From the NCBI GenBank assembly GCA_016218465.1, contig JACREA010000027.1, positions 1 through 5,208 on the forward strand: a DNA stretch of 5,208 nucleotides, written 5' to 3'. The position numbers and the translations under genes are program-made. This DNA is from Nitrosomonadales bacterium. Lineage in GTDB: Bacteria > Pseudomonadota > Gammaproteobacteria > Burkholderiales > Gallionellaceae. Positions within the stretch are counted from its first letter, which is position 1. Every line of letters begins with the position of its first letter. The notes beneath the pieces are model-generated. The model did no database searches. It saw nothing but the letters and a program-made list of their open reading frames with translations, and had not been told where the DNA came from. Positions 1 to 5,105 of this stretch are shown in pieces.

Positions 1-641
1 CCTCCTACCTGTTGCGCGAAGTCAGTGCGGGGCTGGATTTGCGCAGCCAGGAGGGACGCAATCAGTTATTGCAACGCGCCAGGCCATTGCTGACTGCGAT
101 TACCGCGCCAGCCACCGCCTTGCTGTTGCGCAAGGAAGTCGCGGCGCTTGCCGGTGTCAGCCAGGCGGAACTGGAGGCGTTATACGAAGTCAAATCGGTT
201 GCGCGTGCAGTACAGCGCGGCTTTCAGAAAACCGCACGAACTCAGCCTTCAACACACCGGTTATTGCTGCAATGCCTGATTGCGCAGCCTGAATTGGGCG
301 CGCGGGTTTCCGTTGACTGGCACGGCGAAGGAGCTGAAGCCGAGGCAGTTGCGGATGTCTTGTCGGTGTTGCGTGAAGCAGGTTTTGCGTTGAGCGGGCC
401 CGCGCTCACGCAGCTGTTTCAGGGCACAGTACATGAGAAGGTTCTGGCAACGGCTGAGGCGGATATGTTGCACTGGGGCGAGAGCTTTGATGTGGCTGCC
501 GAGTTTGCCGGGCTATTGAAAATGATTCATGAAAGGCAACGCCGGCAAAGCTTTCAGGCCCTGCAGGCAAAATTGGCGCAAGGTGGCAACCTGACCGACG
601 CAGAGCGCGGGCAATATCTGGAGCTGCTCCAGCGAGGCTAA
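1..641 (+). CDS. dnaG: DNA primase DnaG, C-terminal part (5' end outside window)
   Basis: This is the 3' part of the replicative primase gene, which makes RNA primers at the replication fork and docks on the DnaB helicase. The reading frame is open from the left edge (first whole codon at 3) to TAA at 639-641, about 213 residues, so the start lies upstream. The TTG at 12 is an internal Leu codon, not a start. The first visible residues (SYLLREVSAGLDLRSQEGR) match the helical stretch that follows the TOPRIM core in DnaG, where a D-L-S/R-x-E-G-R pattern is typical. The rest, from about position 200, fits the helicase-binding C-terminal domain, with the P-x-x-x-x-LLLQCLIAQPELG helix at about 255-300 and a charged helical tail. 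The zinc-binding and TOPRIM catalytic parts are not in the window. The neighbour rpoD on the same strand supports the call (macromolecular synthesis operon order). Confidence 0.93.
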   Translation, partial: SYLLREVSAGLDLRSQEGRNQLLQRARPLLTAITAPATALLLRKEVAALAGVSQAELEALYEVKSVARAVQRGFQKTARTQPSTHRLLLQCLIAQPELGARVSVDWHGEGAEAEAVADVLSVLREAGFALSGPALTQLFQGTVHEKVLATAEADMLHWGESFDVAAEFAGLLKMIHERQRRQSFQALQAKLAQGGNLTDAERGQYLELLQRG

Positions 642-715
642 CCAGCCACTTGGTTGTTGTTAACCAGAGGCTTATGTCACTGTATTTTGGTGGCTTAGCC
701 GAATGGCTATGCAAA

Positions 716-758
716 GCTAACCGTCTAATCAGACTGGCAAAAAGCAGATCAGGTTAGC
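716..758. repeat. Inverted repeat GCTAACC / GGTTAGC upstream of rpoD
   Basis: GCTAACC at 716-722 is the exact reverse complement of GGTTAGC at 752-758. The 29-base interval holds a small nested hairpin, GTCT-AATC-AGAC (723-734). The right arm overlaps the putative rpoD -35 box (754-759). A further short hairpin, TAGCC-GAAT-GGCTA (696-709), lies just upstream. The repeat is seen directly. A role as an operator or as an RNA structure in dnaG read-through transcripts is inference. Confidence 0.4.
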
Positions 759-784
759 AAAAGCCTGCCGTAATCAGGTATAAT
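754..784 (+). promoter_or_regulatory. Putative sigma-70 promoter of rpoD
   Basis: A perfect TATAAT lies at 779-784, 62 bases before the rpoD start codon. The best -35 candidate is TTAGCA (754-759, 4 of 6 matches to TTGACA) with a long 19-base spacer, so the -35 is weaker than the -10. Transcription would begin near 791. It lies in the dnaG-rpoD spacer, so rpoD could be transcribed apart from dnaG. The spacer between the dnaG stop and the rpoD start (642-846) contains no gene. Confidence 0.55.
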
Positions 785-846
785 CCGCCGCTTTTCTGCG
801 GCCATTTAAAGCAGTTATTGGAATTACGCAATTTAGGAACGTGAAC

Positions 847-2784
847 ATGGCAAAGCTTAAAGACAAGAAAAAACAGGACAAGAAACAGGCAGCTGTTGTC
901 GAGCAGCCAGTTGTTGATCATCTGCTCGATATCGAGGCACGGCGCACACGCCTGAAAGCCCTGATCGTGCTGGGCAAGGAACGTGGCTACCTGACTTACG
1001 CGGAAATCAACGACCATTTGCCGGAAATGCTCGAAGTCGAGCAGATCGAAGGCGTGGTGAGCATGATCAATGAGATGGGCATCTCGGTGTGCGATGTTGC
1101 CCCTGATACTGAAACGCTGATCATGACCGACGTTGCTCCTGCAGCGGCTGATGAAGATGCAGTAGAAGAAGCCGAAGCCGCGCTTTCCACAGTGGACTCG
1201 GAATTTGGCCGAACCACAGATCCGGTGCGCATGTACATGCGTGAAATGGGCACAGTCGGTTTGCTTACCCGCGAAAAAGAAATCGAAATCGCCAAGCGGA
1301 TTGAAGAAGGCCTGAAGCACATGATTCAGGCGATTTCCGCATGTCCGGCGACGATAGTTGAAATCCTGGCGCTGGCCGAAAAAATCAAAAATGACCAGAT
1401 GCGCATTGACGAGCTGATCGACGGCTTTGTCGATACCGTGGATGAAGCCGTCATCGGCCCGGAAGGCGATGAAGAGATGGCAGAGGAAGAGGTCAGTGCC
1501 GAAAATGGCGCCGACGAAGAAGAAGATGAAGAAGCTGTCGCTGCGGCTACTGCGGCCAAGCTGGAGCAACTGAAGGCCGACTCCTTGGAGCGGTTCGCTG
1601 TGATTTCCAGCTTGTTCAGCAAAATTGGCAAGGCATACGAAAAATACGGTTATCGCAGCAAACAGTACGATAAGCTTCAGTCCGCCATCTCTGACGAGTT
1701 GATGAAGTTCCGGTTCTCCGCAAAGCAAGTAGATGCCCTTTGCGAAACCATGCGCAGCCTGGTCGAGGAAGTACGCCGCAGCGAGCGCGCCATTCAGGAC
1801 CTGTGCGTGACCAAGGGAAAGATGCCGCGTCCGCATTTTATCAAGACCTTCCTGGGCAACGAAGACAACTTGAATTGGGTTGCACAGGAACTGAAGACGA
1901 AAAAACCGTATAGCGAAACGCTGGAGCGTTATCAGCACGCCATTGTGGAACAGCAAAAGCATTTGCTGGAGCTGCAACAACGCGTTGGCATCCCGATCCG
2001 CGACCTGAAGGAAATCAACCGCCAGATGACCAACGGCGAAGCCAAGGCACGTCGCGCCAAACGCGACATGATCGAGGCCAACCTTCGCCTGGTGATTTCG
2101 ATTGCCAAAAAATACACCAATCGCGGTCTGCAATTCCTCGACTTGATTCAGGAAGGCAACATCGGACTGATGAAAGCCGTGGATAAATTCGAATACCGCC
2201 GCGGTTACAAATTTTCAACCTATGCAACTTGGTGGATACGCCAGGCCATTACCCTCTCTATTGCCGACCAGGCGCGCACCATCCGTATTCCGGTGCACAT
2301 GATCGAAACCATCAACAAGATGAACCGCATCTCGCGGCAGATCATGCAAGAGACAGGAATGGAGCCGGATGTCGCGACACTAGTATTGAAGATGGAAATG
2401 CCGGAAGACAAAATCCGCAAGATTTTCAAAATCGCCAAGGAGCCGATTTCCATGGAAATGCCGGTGGGCGATGACGATGATTCGCACCTTGGAGACTTCA
2501 TCGAAGATTCGCATACCACGGTGCCAATCGATGCAGCCATTTACGAAAGTCTGCGCGGTGCGACTGCGGACATCCTCGACAGCCTGACACAGCGCGAGGC
2601 CAAGGTATTGCGCATGCGCTTCGGCATCGGCATGAATACCGACCACACGCTGGAAGAAGTCGGCAAGCAATTCGACGTCACCCGCGAACGCATCCGCCAG
2701 ATAGAAGCCAAGGCGCTACGCAAACTCCGTCATCCATCGCGTTCCGAGAAACTGAAGAGCTTCCTGGACAGCGAGAATAGTTAA
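847..2784 (+). CDS. rpoD: RNA polymerase sigma factor RpoD (sigma-70)
   Basis: Housekeeping sigma factor (645 aa; E. coli has 613) that directs core RNA polymerase to -10/-35 promoters. ATG 847 is chosen because AGGA (835-838) lies 8 bases upstream; the in-frame GTG at 841 would be only 2 bases from it. After a Lys-rich N-terminus (residues 3-13) come region 1.1 (about 28-95, with GYLTYAEINDHLPE), region 1.2 (118-153, RTTDPVRMYMREMG), a long non-conserved insert with an acidic run (206-229), regions 2.1-2.4 (about 399-483, with DLIQEGNIGLM and STYATWWIRQAIT), region 3 with the finger loop GDDDDSHLGDF (541-551), and region 4.2 with the helix-turn-helix TRERIRQIEAKALRKL (612-627). Residue numbers run 29 above E. 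coli in regions 2-4. Two odd residues stand out: Leu470 where E. coli has Arg441, and Met538 where E. coli has Thr509. The gene sits after dnaG and 9 bases before a tRNA. Confidence 0.98.
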   Translation: MAKLKDKKKQDKKQAAVVEQPVVDHLLDIEARRTRLKALIVLGKERGYLTYAEINDHLPEMLEVEQIEGVVSMINEMGISVCDVAPDTETLIMTDVAPAAADEDAVEEAEAALSTVDSEFGRTTDPVRMYMREMGTVGLLTREKEIEIAKRIEEGLKHMIQAISACPATIVEILALAEKIKNDQMRIDELIDGFVDTVDEAVIGPEGDEEMAEEEVSAENGADEEEDEEAVAAATAAKLEQLKADSLERFAVISSLFSKIGKAYEKYGYRSKQYDKLQSAISDELMKFRFSAKQVDALCETMRSLVEEVRRSERAIQDLCVTKGKMPRPHFIKTFLGNEDNLNWVAQELKTKKPYSETLERYQHAIVEQQKHLLELQQRVGIPIRDLKEINRQMTNGEAKARRAKRDMIEANLRLVISIAKKYTNRGLQFLDLIQEGNIGLMKAVDKFEYRRGYKFSTYATWWIRQAITLSIADQARTIRIPVHMIETINKMNRISRQIMQETGMEPDVATLVLKMEMPEDKIRKIFKIAKEPISMEMPVGDDDDSHLGDFIEDSHTTVPIDAAIYESLRGATADILDSLTQREAKVLRMRFGIGMNTDHTLEEVGKQFDVTRERIRQIEAKALRKLRHPSRSEKLKSFLDSENS

Positions 2785-2793
2785 ATCTTTTCC

Positions 2794-2870
2794 GGGTCGT
2801 TAGCTCAGTTGGTTAGAGCAGAGGACTCATAATCCTTTGGTCGGTGGTTCAAGTCCACCACGACCCACCA
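2794..2870 (+). tRNA. tRNA with CAU anticodon, most likely tRNA-Ile2 (lysidine type)
   Basis: A complete 77-base cloverleaf with encoded CCA. The acceptor stem GGGTCGT (2794-2800) pairs with ACGACCC (2860-2866), and the discriminator base is A2867. The D arm is GCTC/GAGC. The anticodon stem GAGGA pairs with TCCTT (one G-U) around loop CTCATAA, with anticodon CAT at 2828-2830. The T stem GGTGG pairs with CCACC around TTCAAGT. CAU could be initiator Met, elongator Met or Ile2. A G-C first pair argues against initiator. The variable loop TGGTC, the loop context GACTCATAATC and the position near rpoD (E. coli ileX is also close to rpoD) favour Ile2, whose C34 would be converted to lysidine by TilS to read AUA. 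Automatic annotation may call it Met. It probably shares the rpoD transcript. Confidence 0.95.
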
Positions 2871-2875
2871 ATAAC

Positions 2876-2902
2876 AAGGGGCTGCGCGATGCGTAGCCCC
2901 TT
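2876..2902 (+). terminator. Hairpin terminator after the rpoD-tRNA unit
   Basis: AAGGGGCTGCGC (2876-2887) pairs with GCGTAGCCCCTT (2891-2902): 12 pairs with one G-U and a 3-base GAT loop. It starts 5 bases after the tRNA CCA end. The following tract (TTCTGCATTTGTTTG) is only moderately T-rich, so the stem is strong and the tail weak. It is the likely end of the rpoD-tRNA transcript. It also faces the end of the convergent lipoprotein gene and could act for both. Confidence 0.75.
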
Positions 2903-2953
2903 CTGCATTTGTTTGCGACCCACTTACCATCCGGAAATTCTGTAGGCTGAACG

Positions 2954-3304
2954 CTAAGGCGCTTCCGTGAAGTTAATGTTAGAGGGGTTATTGTTGTATA
3001 CCGTTACAGGGATGCTTGACGGGGCGAACCCATACCCAGCCAGGGTTGGTGTAACTGTGTAGGAACCATTCGCGAGGCCGGTGAAGCTGTAGCTTCCACC
3101 CGCAGCCGTGGTCATATTCTTTGTTGCCGCGCCTGTCAGATTGACCATAACACCACTATTATTCGTGGCGCCACCACTGATCGTGCCGGAGATGCTGTAA
3201 ATACCGGAAGAGCTTCCACTCGTGCTTCCATAATCACTGCCACCACCGCAGGCGACCGCGGTGATACTGAAAAATATTGCAAACAAAAATTTAATTGATT
3301 TCAT
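2954..3304 (-). CDS. Small lipoprotein with one Ig-like (carboxypeptidase-regulatory-like) domain
   Basis: Predicted 116-residue exported lipoprotein of unknown function. The ATG at 3304-3302 is chosen over an upstream in-frame ATG at 3355 because a GGAAGGGG ribosome site (3320-3313) lies 8 bases before it and the protein then begins with a clean signal peptide. Residues 1-18 (MKSIKFLFAIFFSITAVA) are a basic start plus a hydrophobic core, followed by Cys19. The lipobox AVA-C is slightly off consensus because Ala replaces Leu at -3. Residue +2 is Gly, so outer-membrane sorting is expected. A Gly/Ser linker (20-34) leads to a beta-rich domain (about 36-114) with ISGTISGG, a GGSYSFTGLANGSYTVTP strand pair and AGYGFAPS. 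This resembles the CarboxypepD_reg-like repeat common in multi-domain surface proteins. It stands alone and converges on the tRNA unit. Binding or structural roles are possible but nothing shows a ligand. Confidence 0.85.
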   Translation of the reverse strand: MKSIKFLFAIFFSITAVACGGGSDYGSTSGSSSGIYSISGTISGGATNNSGVMVNLTGAATKNMTTAAGGSYSFTGLANGSYTVTPTLAGYGFAPSSIPVTVYNNNPSNINFTEAP

Positions 3305-3642
3305 GATAATTTCCCCTTCCTTAACGTAATTATTGAATTGGAAAATCTGATGCAATATAAATAGTTACAATACTCGGCTAAACAAATTAATAACTGAACT
3401 TCGTACAGGAGCATCATCCCATTCTATAGTTCAGGCTACTCCCATGATATTACCCAGTCAATATCACTTGACCATCACTAAACATAAAGCAAAACATAGA
3501 CAAGCCACGTTCGTAAATTGCCCAATCTGTTGCATGAGCAACGGGGTGAGATCAAAGAAATTGTATAATTCAGCACTAGCCCCGAGGGGCGAGATTAAGT
3601 GGCAATTTGTGTTTAGTGCAACGACGAAATAGGTGGATGAAA
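3305..3642. other. Divergent intergenic region between lipoprotein and Sel1 genes
   Basis: This 338-base AT-rich stretch separates two divergent genes and should hold both promoters. Toward the lipoprotein gene I see only its ribosome site (3313-3320) and no convincing -35/-10 pair. A 7-bp inverted repeat, CTGAACT (3394-3400) with AGTTCAG (3428-3434), lies near the middle. Toward the Sel1 gene there is a TATAAT box with a dyad in front, listed separately, and a perfect GCCC-CGAG-GGGC hairpin (3579-3590) that would sit near the 5' end of that mRNA. A 62-codon open frame at 3444-3632 shows no ribosome site or protein-like features, so I do not call it. Confidence 0.6.
3527..3569 (+). promoter_or_regulatory. 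Putative Sel1-gene promoter with overlapping dyad
   Basis: A perfect TATAAT lies at 3564-3569, 73 bases before the Sel1-protein ribosome site. No good -35 hexamer lies 16-18 bases upstream. Around the expected -35 zone there is instead a dyad, GTTGC-ATGA-GCAAC (3529-3542). It extends to 7 pairs including one G-U (3527-3533 with 3538-3544). A poor -35 with a dyad over it suggests a regulator-dependent promoter, which is inference. Confidence 0.4.
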
Positions 3643-4146
3643 ATGATTAATTTGTTAAAACTGGTGTTGTTGGTATCGGTGTGCTTTTTTGCATTTTCCG
3701 GACATGCGACGGCTGATCCTTTATCAGATGCAAATCGTGTATACGATGAGGGTGATTATGATAAAGCCGCAAAGTTGTATAGCCCTTTGGCGAAAGATGG
3801 AAACGCTGAAGCGCAATATACGCTTGGGATGATGTATCGCGCCGGAAGAGGTGTTCCTCATGATTACACAGAGGCAAGGAAGTGGTATCTGCTGGCAGCA
3901 GAACAGGGCCATCCTGTAGCCCAGTTTTACCTTGGGTGGATATATGCCGGTGGCAAAGGCGTTCCTAAAGATTATGTCCATGCGCACATGTGGATCAGTC
4001 TTGCGATTGCCAATGCCAGCGGTGAAGCCAAAAAAGAATTTATGGTAGATCGCGATGCAATAGAAAAGCGCATGACTGCTGACCAGATTGCCAAAGCGCG
4101 GGAGCTCGCCAAAAAATGCACGGCAAATAAATTCAAGGGATGTTAA
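3643..4146 (+). CDS. Periplasmic Sel1-repeat (tetratricopeptide-like) protein
   Basis: A 167-residue secreted protein with Sel1-like repeats, which are alpha-helical scaffolds for protein contacts. The partner is unknown. The start is ATG 3643 because AGGTGG (3631-3636) lies 6 bases before it; the ATG at 3637 abuts that site and a TTG at 3607 has no support. Residues 1-24 form a signal peptide (MINLLKLVLLVSVCFFAFSG core) with an ATA-DP signal peptidase I site. A degenerate helical pair (about 27-52, VYDEGDYDKAAKLY) is followed by two Sel1 repeats (54-89 with AEAQYTLGMMYRAGRGVPHD; 90-126 with AQFYLGWIYAGGKGVPKD). A basic helical tail (MTADQIAKARELAKKC), typical of small Sel1 proteins, ends with Cys159 and Cys167, which could form a disulfide. 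Cys14 lies in the signal peptide hydrophobic core. The gene is monocistronic as far as can be seen and converges on the adhesin-E-like gene. Confidence 0.92.
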   Translation: MINLLKLVLLVSVCFFAFSGHATADPLSDANRVYDEGDYDKAAKLYSPLAKDGNAEAQYTLGMMYRAGRGVPHDYTEARKWYLLAAEQGHPVAQFYLGWIYAGGKGVPKDYVHAHMWISLAIANASGEAKKEFMVDRDAIEKRMTADQIAKARELAKKCTANKFKGC

Positions 4147-4162
4147 CGGCCAGTTCGTCAAC

Positions 4163-4230
4163 CCGTTCGTGGGATGCTGTCGAACCAAATGCTCTGTCCA
4201 TCTACCCTTCGACAAGTTCGGAGCGAACGG
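4163..4230. repeat. REP-like inverted palindrome pair between convergent genes
   Basis: Two related units face each other. The outer arms are CCGTTCG (4163-4169) and CGAACGG (4224-4230); the inner arms are TGTCGAA (4178-4184) and TTCGACA (4208-4214). The arms are nested with 8- and 9-base gaps between outer and inner arms and a 23-base centre, so a long imperfect hairpin can form. From memory, CCCTTCGACAAG and GCGAACGG motifs of this kind are dispersed in many beta- and gammaproteobacterial genomes. The site, between the 3' ends of the Sel1 and adhesin-E-like genes, is typical of REP elements. It may also act as a bidirectional transcription end or mRNA stabiliser. Copy number elsewhere in the genome cannot be seen here. 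Confidence 0.65.
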
Positions 4231-4272
4231 TTAGCTTGAACCATTTAGCGGCGTTTCAATCTCGAAAAGGAA

Positions 4273-4659
4273 TCACATCTTTTTGCAGGCGAATTTCCAC
4301 AAAATTTCTCTTACGCTGCCAAGCCTGACCGGCTCCCATGCATGGAGCTCTGTATCCGAGTAAACTTTTTTACCTTTCCCCATATTCCTGGAGTGGAAGG
4401 AGAAAAAAAGTGTTCGTGAATGATTTCCCTTGCAGTCATATTCTTCCTGCACCTCTGAAGAAAGATATACAGCTCCCGCTACTTTGACGGCCACTTTGTA
4501 GTCATGCAGAGTCCGCATTTTTACCATGTTGCTCGACTTGATAATGGAGGCGGGGTCGGCGTAGAGGGTGTTGTCCCCGTTTCCGCCTACCTTTACCCAT
4601 TCAGCCAACGCACCGCTGCTTACAAAAGCCAGTAGCAGCATCAACAAAACTTTTCGCAT
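4273..4659 (-). CDS. Secreted surface-adhesin-E-like protein
   Basis: A 128-residue exported protein resembling the surface-adhesin protein E family, named after Haemophilus protein E. Many environmental proteobacteria carry small members of unknown role. The ATG at 4659-4657 has AGGGAG (4673-4668) 8 bases upstream. Residues 1-19 form a signal peptide (MRKVLLMLLLAFVSSGALA) with a signal peptidase I cut before EW. The mature part starts WVKVGGNGDNTLYADPASI, the usual family opening, followed by a basic strand region (MVKMRTLHDYKVAV) and YLSSEVQEEYDC. Cys76 and Cys125 (WKFAC near the end) are the only cysteines and probably form a disulfide. The length is about full for this family. The gene points toward the REP-like element and lies 130 bases downstream of the next minus-strand gene, so shared transcription is possible but not shown. 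An adhesion role is not demonstrated for such relatives. Confidence 0.85.
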   Translation of the reverse strand: MRKVLLMLLLAFVSSGALAEWVKVGGNGDNTLYADPASIIKSSNMVKMRTLHDYKVAVKVAGAVYLSSEVQEEYDCKGNHSRTLFFSFHSRNMGKGKKVYSDTELHAWEPVRLGSVREILWKFACKKM

Positions 4660-4715
4660 TTCAGCTTCTCCCTACATGTTATTCCACTAACGCCATAATC
4701 CTTTCCACGATGCAG

Positions 4716-4780
4716 GGAACGAGCGGACTTATCTGGTTACGCTATATTCCACCGGGGTGCGAAGAAACGCTCCCTGTTCC
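4716..4780. repeat. Imperfect inverted repeat in the 4660-4789 spacer
   Basis: GGAACGAGCG (4716-4725) can pair with CGCTC-CCT-GTTCC (4768-4780) as ten pairs with a 3-base bulge and a 42-base loop. It lies between the membrane-protein stop and the adhesin-E-like start. No T-run follows on either strand, so it is not a standard terminator. The rest of the spacer shows no convincing promoter. Confidence 0.25.
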
Positions 4781-4789
4781 TTCTCATAT

Positions 4790-5065
4790 CTAATGTGTTT
4801 CACCCACACTTGAGGATGCGGGTGAAACCACTTCTGTTGTATCCCCCACACCAGATGCCACAGGCGTTCCAATTTTTTCCAGGACAGCAGGAGATGTTGT
4901 CTCCTGCTGCGTAGCGGTTGAATTGACGGGCGCCGGCTGCTTTTTTTCAGCAGCGGCCTTGTTCAGCGTGGTATAGGTTTTGATCAACGCTACCTTGATC
5001 AACACGACGGCCAAGATGCTTGCCGCGAGAATTATCAGCAGACGTTTTATAGTACGTTCATCCAT
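4790..5065 (-). CDS. Hypothetical small single-pass membrane protein
   Basis: A 91-residue protein that I do not recognise. A charged N-terminus (MDERTIKR) precedes one hydrophobic segment (about 9-29, LLIILAASILAVVLIKVALI), then a Lys-rich turn (AAAEKK, 37-42) and a tail of about 50 residues rich in Thr, Ser, Ala, Val and Pro with no Cys. By the positive-inside pattern either topology is arguable; a periplasmic tail is my guess. The ATG at 5065-5063 is the only Met in the frame, but no clear ribosome site precedes it, which lowers confidence. Inside the gene an A7 run gives the heptamer A AAA AAG in phase (4946-4940), and 30 bases later a perfect 10-bp hairpin follows (4909-4885). It could be an anchor or scaffold for an envelope complex, but nothing in the window says which. 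Confidence 0.65.
   Translation of the reverse strand: MDERTIKRLLIILAASILAVVLIKVALIKTYTTLNKAAAEKKQPAPVNSTATQQETTSPAVLEKIGTPVASGVGDTTEVVSPASSSVGETH
4885..4909. repeat. Perfect 10-bp hairpin inside the membrane-protein gene
   Basis: CAGCAGGAGA (4885-4894) and TCTCCTGCTG (4900-4909) are exact reverse complements with a 5-base loop. The hairpin lies in the low-complexity tail-coding part (QQETTSPA on the minus strand). No T-run follows on either strand, so it is not an ordinary terminator. A translational, frameshift-stimulating or decay role is inference. Confidence 0.5.
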
Positions 5066-5105
5066 GTCAGCAAGTTTAGCAGAACAAACCTGGACAGGAT
5101 TCGGT

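Noticed and set aside
651..666. TGGTT/AACCA hairpin 9 bases after the dnaG stop as a terminator
   Set aside because: The stem has five mostly A/T pairs and there is no T tract, too weak to call a terminator.
841..846. GTG 841 as the rpoD start
   Set aside because: It is only 2 bases from the AGGA ribosome site, while ATG 847 has the proper 8-base spacing and gives the usual MAK start.
754..2133. A 459-codon open frame on the minus strand antisense to rpoD
   Set aside because: It lies almost wholly over a well-identified rpoD, its translation has no recognisable domain, and it reflects the codon pattern of the sense gene.
2916..2923. CGACCCAC repeated from the tRNA 3' end (2861-2868), a possible attachment-site remnant
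   Set aside because: Only 8 bases match, and no integrase or longer duplication is present, so chance is the simpler reading.
3444..3632. A 62-codon plus-strand frame in the divergent intergenic region
   Set aside because: No ribosome site precedes it, its composition is not protein-like, and it runs over the Sel1 promoter and leader.
3607..3642. TTG 3607 or ATG 3637 as the Sel1 gene start
   Set aside because: They would put a basic, Trp/Arg-containing extension before the signal peptide, and ATG 3637 touches the ribosome site. ATG 3643 fits both spacing and signal peptide.
4140..4328. A 62-codon plus-strand frame after the Sel1 gene
   Set aside because: It is made mostly of the REP-like repeat and the antisense of the adhesin-E-like gene end.
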